Below, in pieces: positions 17,901 through 27,145 of a stretch of DNA of 58,895 nucleotides; the first letter of the stretch is position 1, and each line of letters begins with the position of its first letter. The stretch is from contig DCFW01000013.1 of assembly GCA_002315435.1 (NCBI GenBank), forward strand, positions 1 through 58,895. Direction: 5' to 3'. Source of the stretch: Bacteroidales bacterium UBA1794. Lineage in GTDB: Bacteria; Bacteroidota; Bacteroidia; Bacteroidales; Bacteroidaceae. A program made the position numbers and the translations under genes. The notes under the pieces were generated by a model. The model was not told where the DNA came from, searched no databases, and was given only the letters and a program-made list of their open reading frames with translations.

Positions 17901-18426
17901 GCCCAATATCACTAATGCCTGTCAAAAATTGATCTTGCATAATATGTTTGATCTTGAAAATGATATGTCCTTTCCGTTGAGGTAATGTTATTGATTTATA
18001 TGTATGTGACATTTGGTAAAGATCACTAATTCCTGCCCCCAACCATTTATGATGCCCATTTATTTCTTTACTAAGAATGAATCTTACTGTGTCAGAAACA
18101 AATACGGTGCTATCTTTGGCATTGTTCATTACAAGTAAATACATGTTATTGTATGGATAATCACCTCGGTTACGAGTTTCAATGCTAAGCATGTATTTGG
18201 CTGGAATTGAATCCACATTTACATCAAAAGACAAGGTATCTTTATTTGTCCATCCTGCATCAGGTACATGTCTGTATTGGTTATAGACAGTACCTTCTTC
18301 ACATCCAAATAGTAAAAGACAAGAAAACATGAATATTTTTCCAATAATACTATACCTGTGGCGTTGATTAGTTTGGTGTTTTCTGGATTTTTTTCGGATT
18401 ATAACTTCTATTATCTTTGTTGTCAT
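17857..18426 (-). CDS. gldH: GldH family lipoprotein
   Basis: This is a lipoprotein of about 157-189 residues. The lipobox LLFGC is followed by EEGTVYNQYRHV, and the rest matches the GldH pattern (NMYLLV, DTVRFIL, GLKL). GldH is needed for gliding in Flavobacterium; Bacteroides do not glide, yet keep the gene in the mre-holB region, so an envelope role is likely. The start is uncertain: the ATG at 18426 gives a long basic N terminus and overlaps the upstream gene by 59 bases, while the ATG at 18330 gives a very short signal. The 3' end lies under rodA. Confidence 0.8.
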   Translation of the reverse strand: MTTKIIEVIIRKKSRKHQTNQRHRYSIIGKIFMFSCLLLFGCEEGTVYNQYRHVPDAGWTNKDTLSFDVNVDSIPAKYMLSIETRNRGDYPYNNMYLLVMNNAKDSTVFVSDTVRFILSKEINGHHKWLGAGISDLYQMSHTYKSITLPQRKGHIIFKIKHIMQDQFLTGISDIGLKLSTYEPHQYGEK

Positions 18427-19546
18427 TTTGCTTATTGTTATTTACGGCGTTAAAAGGTCTATTCTTTTTCTTGTTATGAATACCTTTGCGTTTATCAAAA
18501 CGGGTTAGACTTTCTTGTTCAACTAAGTCTGTTAATGTCTCTGTTTTTGCCTGTGGAATTAATTCTATCAGAGATTCCGGCTTTTCACCTCTTTTGTTTA
18601 TATTGATAATATCAAAAGCTCTTTTCCCGTCAATAGTTACAATATTTGCAGCAAAATTCCGATCTGTTGAATACGTTATTTCTCCACTTAATATATCCGC
18701 TTTAAAGTAGTAGTAAGTGCAATCTTTAGTCTGCAGCTCTATTTCTTTTGATGGCAATTTTCTTAATGCTTCTACATAAGAATCCACTTCATAATTGAGA
18801 CAGCATTTAAGTTTGGCACATTGCCCTGCCAATTTTTGAGGGTTGAGTGATATGTCTTGAAGCCTTGCTGCGTTTGTTGATACTGATACAAAATTCTTCA
18901 TCCATGTGCAGCAGCATAGTTCTCGTCCACAAGGCCCAATACCACCAATACGGCCAGCTTCTTGTCGTGCACCAATTTGTTTCATTTCAATGCGGATGTG
19001 AAAAGTTTCAGCCAATACTCTGATGAGTTGTCTGAAGTCAACTCGACCGTCTGCAATATAATAGAAAATGGCTTTATTCCCATCACCTTGATATTCCACA
19101 TCTCCTATTTTCATTTCTAGGCTTAGGTTTTCCGCAATTTGACGCGAACGAATCATTGTCTCATGCTCTTTAGTCTTTGATTCTTCAAATTTATCCATGT
19201 CAATAGGACGAGCCTTTCTATACACACGTTTTATCTCTACATCAGGTCTTAAATTTGCCCTTTTCATTTGTATCTCTACTAGTTTGCCAGTAAGCGTAAT
19301 AGTACCGATATCATGCCCAGGTGAAGATTCTACGGCTACAATATCCCCTTTGACCAAGTCTAAATGATTGCTATTCTTATAGTATCCCTTTCTAGTGTTT
19401 TTAAATTGAACTTCTACCATGTCGGTATAGGTTCTGTTATCGGGTACATCGGCTAGCCAATCATAAGTATTTAGTTTGTTATCTTGTCGCTGACATCCCT
19501 TACAAGAGAACTGTCCGCTTCCATCTGATAATTTATAATCTTTCAT
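18368..19546 (-). CDS. PSP1-domain protein, RicT/YaaT-like
   Basis: The 392-residue protein has a PSP1 domain and a Cys-rich centre (GGIGPCGRELCCCTWM, then KLKCCLNYE). In Bacillus, RicT is part of an Fe-S complex that promotes mRNA processing by RNase Y. The same family is widespread in Bacteroidota next to holB and gldH. The N terminus adds a CKGCQRQ motif that may bind metal, and the C terminus is a basic Asn/Lys-rich tail, probably disordered. Its role in this organism is inferred only. Confidence 0.85.
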   Translation of the reverse strand: MKDYKLSDGSGQFSCKGCQRQDNKLNTYDWLADVPDNRTYTDMVEVQFKNTRKGYYKNSNHLDLVKGDIVAVESSPGHDIGTITLTGKLVEIQMKRANLRPDVEIKRVYRKARPIDMDKFEESKTKEHETMIRSRQIAENLSLEMKIGDVEYQGDGNKAIFYYIADGRVDFRQLIRVLAETFHIRIEMKQIGARQEAGRIGGIGPCGRELCCCTWMKNFVSVSTNAARLQDISLNPQKLAGQCAKLKCCLNYEVDSYVEALRKLPSKEIELQTKDCTYYYFKADILSGEITYSTDRNFAANIVTIDGKRAFDIININKRGEKPESLIELIPQAKTETLTDLVEQESLTRFDKRKGIHNKKKNRPFNAVNNNKQNDNKDNRSYNPKKIQKTPN

Positions 19547-19560
19547 ATATAAAAGTATAA

Positions 19561-20688
19561 TTAATGTTTCAGCAAAACGATAATCTTCAGAACAAAGTCG
19601 AAAAATACCATTTTTGCATTCACGTTTTGTATAATATGTTGTTGAGCCTTGTTCAACTCCTCCATCAATCCTATTGCATTGTACTCATTGATATACGGAG
19701 AGAAATTAACCGAGAAATTCTTTTCAAAAGAGTTCATGTATACTAAATCCTTCATTTGAAAATTGTTCATAAAGTTTTCACGAACCATGCGTTGTGAGTA
19801 TTCCAAAAAAGCTTTTTGTTTTTCTCTTCCCATTCCGGCAACTTTTTCGCTCCATGCCTTTAATTCTTTGATATTGCGCATGTAGGCCAATCTCATTAAT
19901 GAAACGAATAGATCAAAATTTTGTTTATTTGTTTCATTATTGGTGATGGTGGAGATTGCCTTAATCATACTGCCATTTGATAGATGAGCCACATCTTTTG
20001 CATCTTTATCACTCAATGCCCACTTATCTTCTAATGCTTGTGCTATGTCTCTCTCTTCAATAGGAGGTACTGCAATTAGTTGAGTTCGGCTTTTTATTGT
20101 TTGTAGAATTCCTTCAGGATTGTCTGAAACCAATATGAATAATGTTTTCATTGGAGGTTCTTCGAGAACTTTTAGAATTTTATTCTCACCTTCTTCTTTC
20201 ATCTTCTCAGGCAACCAGATAATCATTACTTTATATCCGCCCTCACTGCTTTTTAAATTCAGTTTACGAATAATTTCATCACTCTCTTTGGTATATATTA
20301 TAGGTTGTGAGTTTCCGGCTTTGAGTTTATTTGTCCATTGTTCAAAAGACGGATAAGGCTCATTAAGTAAGAACTCTCTCCACAATTTTATATAATCATC
20401 ACAAACCGAATCTTTTTTAGAGTCCTTTTTAATTATCGGAAAAGCAAAATGTAAATCCGGATGTATCAACTTGTTGATCTTGTGGCATGATGCACAAGCC
20501 TCACATCCATCATTTTCATTTGGACTAGTGCAGAGTAAAAGCCTCGCATAAGCTAATGCCAATGCCATTTTACCGGAACCTTCCGGACCGGAGATCAACA
20601 AGGCATGAGGAACTCGTCCTTCAGCATATTCTTGCAAAAGCTTATTTTGGGTTTCTGTCTGACCTATTATATCTCGAAAAAGGAACAT
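19561..20688 (-). CDS. holB: DNA polymerase III delta' subunit
   Basis: Delta' is a clamp-loader subunit that loads the beta sliding clamp. The 375-residue AAA+ protein has a P-loop-like GPEGSGKM (residues 34-41), a four-Cys zinc module (CEACASC with flanking Cys) and KSRTQLI carrying the Arg finger, where many homologues read SRC. It follows metF by 2 bases and precedes the RicT-like gene by 14, so the metF-holB-ricT-gldH group looks like one operon. Confidence 0.92.
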   Translation of the reverse strand: MFLFRDIIGQTETQNKLLQEYAEGRVPHALLISGPEGSGKMALALAYARLLLCTSPNENDGCEACASCHKINKLIHPDLHFAFPIIKKDSKKDSVCDDYIKLWREFLLNEPYPSFEQWTNKLKAGNSQPIIYTKESDEIIRKLNLKSSEGGYKVMIIWLPEKMKEEGENKILKVLEEPPMKTLFILVSDNPEGILQTIKSRTQLIAVPPIEERDIAQALEDKWALSDKDAKDVAHLSNGSMIKAISTITNNETNKQNFDLFVSLMRLAYMRNIKELKAWSEKVAGMGREKQKAFLEYSQRMVRENFMNNFQMKDLVYMNSFEKNFSVNFSPYINEYNAIGLMEELNKAQQHIIQNVNAKMVFFDFVLKIIVLLKH

Positions 20689-20690
20689 GT

Positions 20691-21644
20691 TTAATAAATT
20701 TGTTTTGCAATTTTTTGAATACTGTCAGTAGCTCCAATTGAATAGAAGTGTATTGACGGTACTTTATATTTAATAAGTTCTTTGCATTGATGAATGCTCC
20801 ATTCTACTCCTAGGGCTTTCATTTCTTCATCTGTTTTGCATTTTGTAGCCTCACTAGTTAATTCTTGAGGCAAATCAATTTTAAAGGTTTTGGGCAAGAT
20901 GTTTAATTGAGAAAGTTTCCCCATGGGCTTTATACCAGGGATGATCGGCACATTAATACCTTCTTTCCTAACTCTTTCAACGAAATCAAAGTATTTTTTG
21001 TTATCAAAAAACATCTGAGTTACAGCATATTGTGCACCCGCTTCCACCTTCTTTTTTAACCAATATATATCATTTTCAATGTTTGGAGCTTCTTCGTGTT
21101 TTTCCGGATAGCATGCTACACCGTAAGTGAAGGGTTTTATATCCCATTTCATCTTTTCAGAGTCAATGAATAGCCCGTTGCTGAAATTGTTTATTTGCTC
21201 TTGCAATTCTATTGCGTGGTTATATCCATCTCCACAAGGAGTGAAGCGTGATTGATCTTTTGCTTTGTCTCCACGTAGTACCAGAATATCTGTTATTCCT
21301 AAGAACTGAAGGTCAATTAGTAGATATTCCGTCTCTTCACGAGTAAATCCTCCGCACAGCACATGTGGCACTACCGGAACATTGAATTTGTGCTTGATAG
21401 CAGCCGCTACAGCAACAGTACCCGGTCTTGTTCGAACGGAATAACGCTTAAAGTTGCCGTCAGCTAGTTTCTTGTATACATATTCACTACGTCTGGAAGT
21501 TATATTAATATATTGGGGGTTGAATTCCATCAAGTTCTGAATATTCTCGTACAATCTGTTGATGCCCATACCTTTTAAAGGTGGCACTATTTCAAAAGAA
21601 AATGCGGTTTTATCTGTATTATTGATGTAATCGAGGATTGCCAT
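20691..21644 (-). CDS. metF: 5,10-methylenetetrahydrofolate reductase
   Basis: MetF reduces methylene-THF to methyl-THF for methionine synthesis, using FAD. The protein of about 317 residues has the N-terminal SFEIVPP motif with the catalytic Glu, LRGDKAKDQ, and VTQMFFDN, all of the family. The frame is open to 21671, but a -7 box at 21669-21676 would put the transcript start near 21663. The ATG at 21644 (MAILDYINN) fits homologues best; the ATG at 21662 is possible. It leads the operon with holB, the RicT-like gene and gldH. Confidence 0.93.
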   Translation of the reverse strand: MAILDYINNTDKTAFSFEIVPPLKGMGINRLYENIQNLMEFNPQYINITSRRSEYVYKKLADGNFKRYSVRTRPGTVAVAAAIKHKFNVPVVPHVLCGGFTREETEYLLIDLQFLGITDILVLRGDKAKDQSRFTPCGDGYNHAIELQEQINNFSNGLFIDSEKMKWDIKPFTYGVACYPEKHEEAPNIENDIYWLKKKVEAGAQYAVTQMFFDNKKYFDFVERVRKEGINVPIIPGIKPMGKLSQLNILPKTFKIDLPQELTSEATKCKTDEEMKALGVEWSIHQCKELIKYKVPSIHFYSIGATDSIQKIAKQIY

Positions 21645-21668
21645 ATTATTATATGCTTTCATTTTATG

Positions 21669-21676
21669 CAAAAGTA
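21669..21676 (-). promoter_or_regulatory. -7 box for metF
   Basis: On the minus strand this reads TACTTTTG (TAnnTTTG). It is part of the divergent metF / sensor kinase promoter region and sets the metF start to 21662 or 21644. Confidence 0.6.
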
Positions 21677-21718
21677 GAAATTTTTTTCAGAAAAATATAG
21701 AAATATGAAAATTATCTC

Positions 21719-21726
21719 TAACTTTG
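21719..21726 (+). promoter_or_regulatory. -7 box for the sensor kinase
   Basis: TAACTTTG matches TAnnTTTG and lies 13 bases before the first GTG start (21740) and 34 before the second (21761). Confidence 0.6.
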
Positions 21727-21739
21727 CCCTTATTAGTTT

Positions 21740-24400
21740 GTGCGAATAATTGTAAACTTAGTGAAATCTTTTAATTTCTCAAGCTCTTTAGCTTTTAAAC
21801 TATTGGCTTTAGGAGTGCTTTGTATAATAATCTTTGTTTTTTTACCTTCCTATAGCAATGGAAAGACCTCTAAACGAGAAATACTTGTTATTAACTCTTA
21901 CCATGAGTCGGATGAATGGGTAAAAGCTATAAATAAAGGGATGATGGACTGTTTCCAACGAGGAAACATTCCTGTGAAAGTCGTGCCATTTTTTTTGGAT
22001 GCAATCCACCACTCTGCAGCTCAGAACAAAAGTTTGCTAAAACGGATTCTAGATACTAATTCCAACACAAGATTGATTGTCTCTTTTGATGACGAAGCTG
22101 CAAATCTTTTGTTACAAAGCAAGCATCCTCTTCTATCTTCCCATCCCATAGTCTTTGGTGGCTTGCGCTTTCTTGAGAAACAAAATTCAGGTCAATATTC
22201 CCAAACTGTAGGTATTAAATATTCAGATGATGTTTCTTGTCTTTTAAATATATCTAAGACGTTCTTCCCTAACAGACAAAGAGTTTATTATGTCACGGAC
22301 ACATCACAAATAGCTAAGCACGAAACTGCTAATTTTATGAAGATGTGGACAAAATGGATACAACGGAATCCACGCCATTCTTTAGAAATTATAAATGTGG
22401 ATGCCATGCCAATTAATAGTATGCTGAATTTGTTTCGCAGGAACAGAACGGATGCTTATATTGTAATGGGGCGATGGACGTCTTTGGAAGGGAACTTGTC
22501 AGATATTATATCCATTCCGGTATTTGAAACGGGAGCATGTAGTTCATTGGCTATTTCGCGAGGTTTAGGTGGATACATAAGAGACCCGTACCAGCAAGGT
22601 TATGATGCTGCATCGTCAGCATTGCATTTATTGAAGTCTCCTGTAGAGCATTCTTTAATGAAAGAGAAAAAAATACCTTTGTCTTTTGATTGGCGAGAGC
22701 TTCATAAATGGAACATCAATTTAAATCTGTTGCCTGAAGATGCTATTATCAACAATCAACCATTTTGGTCAAAGTATGCGAACTTCCTTGTTATCTTTTC
22801 TTTGCTAGTCTTAGCTATTATCGTCACTTTTTGTTTGCAGATACATCATTATCACATAAAACGTAGAAAAGAAGACGATGATCAGCGGAAAATTCAAGAG
22901 TTAAAGGAAAGGCAGCATGAGTTGGAGATTACTTCGATTCAGCATAATGAAGGGACTATTTCTCTTGATTTAAATTATAGAGTTATTTCTATCAACAATA
23001 ATGCATTACAAATGCTTATGTTGAAAAAACAGGAATTCGTTATCGGTAAGAGGATTACAGATATAATGCAATTTTATGACCCGGATAAAAAGCTGCAAGT
23101 AAATTGGAACTATTTTATTCATCATACCAATCAAGAGCTTTGTCCCATACCCAAGAGATTTTTCGCTTATAATGAGGAAACCAAGGCTTATTTTTCAGTG
23201 AAAGGAGAAGTCGTTAAGGTTATTGTTCAAAACATGCATGTAGGCTATCGTGTTACATTCCAAAACAATAACGAAGAAGAACGTCAACAGACATTCTTGA
23301 ATATGGCTTTGGAAATAAATAAGATCTATTGGTGGGAATATGATGTGAATCGGGAGATATTTACTTTTAGCAAGAATTTCTTACAGCAATTGGGGATAGT
23401 CGGTAACGATAAAACAGATTTTTCTTTTGAAGATTTTGCGGAATTAATTCATCCAGATGATGTAGAGAACATTCGTAAGATAGCAACTTCGGTTGTATCG
23501 GAATCAAAGTCTCATTATTCTTTAGCTTTTAGATTGTATTCTCATAAGAAAACAAACTATGAATGGTGGGAATTTAGAAGTAGGGTTGTTGAAGGGGTGA
23601 ATTATCCTACACCCTATAAAATTTTTGGTATATGCTTAAGCGTGCAAGCCACCAAAGAAGCTGAGCAAAGATTGAAGCAAACAATGGAAAAGGTTTTGGA
23701 GTCGGATAAGCTTAAGAGTGCTTTTATCTCAAATATTAGCCATGAATTACGCACACCGATGAATGCAATTATAGGTTTTTCTCAATTACTGTATGATTAC
23801 AAGCTTTATGATGATGTGGAAATGCATTCTTATATTGATAATATTATGAGCAATGCTTATTCTTTAATGAATTCACTTGAGCAAGCTATAGATATATCAA
23901 AAATAGAATCAGGGGCGATGAAGCTAACTGATTCATGTTGTAACTCGATTTCTCTTTTGAAAACAGCAGTGAGCACTCAAAGGAATAATTTGAAGGAAAC
24001 AGTTGAACTGGTTATAGACACATCTTACTCCATCAGCCACGAGCTTGTTGTTGATATAAACTTATTTACGAAGGTGATGTCTCATTTAATAGAGAATGCT
24101 ATAAAATTTACTTCTAATGGAACTATTACATTAGGATGTATGGACAATGGAGACGAACTGAAATTTTTTGTAAAAGATACGGGTATAGGCATTCCGGAAG
24201 CAGACAAACCTCACATCTTTGAACGCTTCTATAAAGGAAATCCTTTTGTTCCAGGCACAGGATTGGGGCTGTCCTTTTGCCATTTGGCTTTAGAACATTA
24301 CAATGCTTATATTACTTTTGAGTCTGAAGAAAACAAAGGATCACTATTCTGGATACATTTCCCAAAAGACAATAAGAAGAGAGATAATTTAATTTCTTAG
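21740..24400 (+). CDS. Membrane sensor histidine kinase with an ABC substrate-binding-like sensor domain
   Basis: Residues about 18-35 form a membrane helix, followed by a periplasmic domain (about 45-340) that resembles ABC-transporter substrate-binding proteins (ILVINSYHESDEW start). A second helix lies at about 345-368. Two PAS-like domains follow, then HisKA with His668 in SHELRTP and an HATPase domain with NAIKF, DTGIGIP and GTGLGLS. It has no receiver domain and no response regulator beside it, so its partner is elsewhere. The start may be the GTG at 21740 or at 21761. The 3' end overlaps the convergent MATE gene by 12 bases. Confidence 0.9.
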   Translation: MRIIVNLVKSFNFSSSLAFKLLALGVLCIIIFVFLPSYSNGKTSKREILVINSYHESDEWVKAINKGMMDCFQRGNIPVKVVPFFLDAIHHSAAQNKSLLKRILDTNSNTRLIVSFDDEAANLLLQSKHPLLSSHPIVFGGLRFLEKQNSGQYSQTVGIKYSDDVSCLLNISKTFFPNRQRVYYVTDTSQIAKHETANFMKMWTKWIQRNPRHSLEIINVDAMPINSMLNLFRRNRTDAYIVMGRWTSLEGNLSDIISIPVFETGACSSLAISRGLGGYIRDPYQQGYDAASSALHLLKSPVEHSLMKEKKIPLSFDWRELHKWNINLNLLPEDAIINNQPFWSKYANFLVIFSLLVLAIIVTFCLQIHHYHIKRRKEDDDQRKIQELKERQHELEITSIQHNEGTISLDLNYRVISINNNALQMLMLKKQEFVIGKRITDIMQFYDPDKKLQVNWNYFIHHTNQELCPIPKRFFAYNEETKAYFSVKGEVVKVIVQNMHVGYRVTFQNNNEEERQQTFLNMALEINKIYWWEYDVNREIFTFSKNFLQQLGIVGNDKTDFSFEDFAELIHPDDVENIRKIATSVVSESKSHYSLAFRLYSHKKTNYEWWEFRSRVVEGVNYPTPYKIFGICLSVQATKEAEQRLKQTMEKVLESDKLKSAFISNISHELRTPMNAIIGFSQLLYDYKLYDDVEMHSYIDNIMSNAYSLMNSLEQAIDISKIESGAMKLTDSCCNSISLLKTAVSTQRNNLKETVELVIDTSYSISHELVVDINLFTKVMSHLIENAIKFTSNGTITLGCMDNGDELKFFVKDTGIGIPEADKPHIFERFYKGNPFVPGTGLGLSFCHLALEHYNAYITFESEENKGSLFWIHFPKDNKKRDNLIS

Positions 24401-25726
24401 AGCTTTCTTCCATGCGTGTGCAAACAAAGGAACTTCATATGCTAGCATTACGATCCAGCCTACCAAACATGCAAAAGCTATACCTTGCAAGCCAAAGTGC
24501 GGTGCCAATATATAAGCTGCAACAACACGTCCTCCAATTTGTAGAAAGGTTGAATTAAGAGTGTATTTAAGTTTGCCCATTCCTCTGAAATAACCTTGCA
24601 AGATGTTTGTTAATCCCGGCATAAAATAGTAGAAAGCCATCGTTTGCAAGTATTCAGCTCCGGACAAGATTACTTTCTTCCCTTCGTCTCCAACGAAGAT
24701 AGACGTCAATCCATAGGCAAATATGTATATTGTTGCCATAAGCACAATACTGTAAACTATCTCCATCTTCATTCCCACGCGGAACCCTTTGCGTATATTG
24801 CTTTTTTTCCCTGCTCCATTATTTTGCGCTATATATCCGGTGGTAGCATGAGCGATGTTTTGCTCTGGAGTAAGAACAAAATCATCTATTTTGTTCACAG
24901 CATTAAAAGCTGCAATGGCATGTATACCTAACGGGTTGACAGCTCCTTGTATGAGCAGTTTTCCCACATATAGGCAGATTTGTTGCATCGCTGCCACTGA
25001 ACTGTAATTTACTGTTCTGCGCAATAATGTGCGGTCAAAGACAAACTCTTTTCGAGTAAAATGCAATACAGGCACCTGAGTCTTTACATATACAATACAC
25101 ATAATAGCAGATAAGGCTTCGGCTATGAATGTAGCCCATGCTGCTCCTGCTACTCCAGCTTTCAGGTACACCACAAATATGATATCCATTATCACATTCA
25201 GGACTGCGGAGGTGATCAAGAAATAGAGTGAAGCATTTGAGTTCCCCATGCTACGCAGAGTAGATGCATAGATGTTGTAAATGAATGTAAATATAAATCC
25301 ACCGAAAATGATTTGTAAAAAACGAGTTGAATCATCAATGATCTCTTCAGGAGTGTTCATTAGTTTGAGTATCTCGTGTGAGAAAAGAATGCCCAGAATG
25401 ACAATAACGATCGTGAAGATGCCTCCACTAATGAATGAAGTGGATATCTCTCTTTTCAATTTAGGCATATCACCTTCACCGAAAAATTCACCCATCAGCA
25501 CAGACATACCTAAGCATAGTCCTACAATGATGAATAAGACGATGTTCATAATAGGTGCTGCTGCACCCACTGCTGCCAGTGCATTTGTACCCACAAACCT
25601 TCCCACAATGATAGAGTCAGCCGCATTATAAGTCAATTGGAAAAAGCTTCCCAATATCAGCGGCATGGCAAATTTAATTATATGCGATGAGGCTCTCCCC
25701 ACCGTCATGTCAACAACTTTTCCCAT
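24389..25726 (-). CDS. MATE family efflux transporter
   Basis: This 445-residue protein has about twelve membrane helices in two similar halves. The start MTVGRASSHIIKFAMPLILGSFFQLTYNAADSI is typical of the MATE subgroup that swaps Na+ or H+ for drugs or metabolites. The substrate is unknown. It lies 17 bases downstream of pncB on the same strand and may share its transcript. Confidence 0.92.
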   Translation of the reverse strand: MGKVVDMTVGRASSHIIKFAMPLILGSFFQLTYNAADSIIVGRFVGTNALAAVGAAAPIMNIVLFIIVGLCLGMSVLMGEFFGEGDMPKLKREISTSFISGGIFTIVIVILGILFSHEILKLMNTPEEIIDDSTRFLQIIFGGFIFTFIYNIYASTLRSMGNSNASLYFLITSAVLNVIMDIIFVVYLKAGVAGAAWATFIAEALSAIMCIVYVKTQVPVLHFTRKEFVFDRTLLRRTVNYSSVAAMQQICLYVGKLLIQGAVNPLGIHAIAAFNAVNKIDDFVLTPEQNIAHATTGYIAQNNGAGKKSNIRKGFRVGMKMEIVYSIVLMATIYIFAYGLTSIFVGDEGKKVILSGAEYLQTMAFYYFMPGLTNILQGYFRGMGKLKYTLNSTFLQIGGRVVAAYILAPHFGLQGIAFACLVGWIVMLAYEVPLFAHAWKKALRN

Positions 25727-25743
25727 ATGCCTATTGAAACCTC

Positions 25744-26934
25744 TTATATACCTAAAGCCTTTTTACATCTTATCATTTCCAGAGTGCTTCCCGTATTTTT
25801 ACCTTCATCATCCGAGATCTTAATGCAATCCTTCCACTCTGTAGATTCTGTTATTTTTACCTGAAATAATTTTATTACCATATTGCTCGGAGCTATCTTT
25901 TGATGACTGGATGTATCTTTTACGTCGCATGTCAGATAAGTACCGATTCCCATGGCTGAAATGACTTTACCTTTTGCAAAATTATTAATCTCAAGAATAT
26001 GTGATAGATTATCCAATGCATTTGAATATACGATAGTTTTTGACCGAGGGTCTATTCTTAAATTGCTGTAACGCTGTATCACTTTCTTTGTATTTTCTAT
26101 TTCGTCACCCGAATCAAGCCTTACACCGTCAAAAAGTTTTGCATGCTGTTTTGAAAAGTTATGCAAGAATGCATCTGTGGTGAAGGTGTCGCAAAGGAAA
26201 ATGCCAAGGTCACCTTTGAAAACATCCTGCCAATATTCCATGGCCAAATAATTGGCTTGCTCATAACCATAAAGAGCTCCTATGGAACTGATTACTTGAT
26301 GAGACATTGTGCCGATAGGAGTCAACCCATATTTGTAAGCGAAATAGACGTTGCTGGTACCGGAGAAATAAGGTGAATGCGCTTCGGAAAATTGGCGGAT
26401 TATCAAATCCTGCACTTCTTTTGAATAGCGACGTCGTGTACCGAATTCGGATATGGTTATTTGGTTCTTGGTAAAGAAATTCACCTTTTCCATGTTATGT
26501 TGCTTTAGTTCATCCATATCCGGATTACTTTGCAACTCTCTATGATAGAGTTCCGAGATAATGGCAAGTATCGGCACTTCCCAGAAGACGGTACGATAAA
26601 GAGGTCCTTCGATCGTTATCGATAGGTGTCCTTCATCATCTTGTCCTACCGTTACTTCCGATGGGTCGAAGTTGTACCCTCTTAGAAAATCAAAATAGAA
26701 TGGAGGTAGGTAGTAGCATTTCTTACGCATGAATTCAATCTCTTCCTCTTGAATTCGAATATTTGACATCTCTTCGATCTCATGGATGACTTTATCTTTG
26801 AAGCCTTTGGGATATGTTGTATGATTCCGGTCAACGAATTTGTAACGCCCCACCGCTCGGGGCAGCTTTATCATGTAAAAGTAATTTACTGTAAAACTGT
26901 ACAAATCATTGTCGGTTAAATGCGTTATAATCAT
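25744..26934 (-). CDS. pncB: Nicotinate phosphoribosyltransferase
   Basis: PncB makes nicotinate mononucleotide from nicotinate and PRPP in NAD salvage. The 396-residue protein starts MIITHLTDNDLYSFT and has the autophosphorylated His212 in GTMSHQ, plus DTFTTDAFL and RLDSGDE. The open frame begins at 27003, but the ATG at 26934 matches family N termini. A -7 box at 27001-27008 leaves a leader of about 60 bases. Confidence 0.94.
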   Translation of the reverse strand: MIITHLTDNDLYSFTVNYFYMIKLPRAVGRYKFVDRNHTTYPKGFKDKVIHEIEEMSNIRIQEEEIEFMRKKCYYLPPFYFDFLRGYNFDPSEVTVGQDDEGHLSITIEGPLYRTVFWEVPILAIISELYHRELQSNPDMDELKQHNMEKVNFFTKNQITISEFGTRRRYSKEVQDLIIRQFSEAHSPYFSGTSNVYFAYKYGLTPIGTMSHQVISSIGALYGYEQANYLAMEYWQDVFKGDLGIFLCDTFTTDAFLHNFSKQHAKLFDGVRLDSGDEIENTKKVIQRYSNLRIDPRSKTIVYSNALDNLSHILEINNFAKGKVISAMGIGTYLTCDVKDTSSHQKIAPSNMVIKLFQVKITESTEWKDCIKISDDEGKNTGSTLEMIRCKKALGI

Positions 26935-27000
26935 AATTTCCAAGCTTTGAATCAATGTCTTCGCGCAAGATACATTGATATGTATGTAATAAATTGGCTG

Positions 27001-27008
27001 CAAAGTTA
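27001..27008 (-). promoter_or_regulatory. -7 box for pncB
   Basis: On the minus strand this reads TAACTTTG, matching TAnnTTTG. The predicted transcript start near 26995 leaves about 60 untranslated bases before the pncB ATG. Confidence 0.5.
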
Positions 27009-27131
27009 CGTATTTTTAGCCGTAATTAGTTCTTGCTTGTGTTAAATGAGGGTAAGAATGCCCTATATGCAAGCGATCCATTTGTAGAGAATAAATTCTC
27101 GGTTCTGTTTAAAGAAATGTACAAATGTTAG

Positions 27132-27139
27132 TATCTTTG
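27132..27139 (+). promoter_or_regulatory. -7 box for the RluA-type gene
   Basis: TATCTTTG matches TAnnTTTG and ends only 6 bases before the ATG at 27146, so the mRNA would have almost no leader. Confidence 0.5.
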
Positions 27140-27145
27140 TTTCGT

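Noticed and set aside
21740..24400. Hybrid two-component regulator for the mannan locus
   Set aside because: The protein ends after the HATPase domain, with no receiver or AraC domain, and lies 10 kb away beside unrelated genes.
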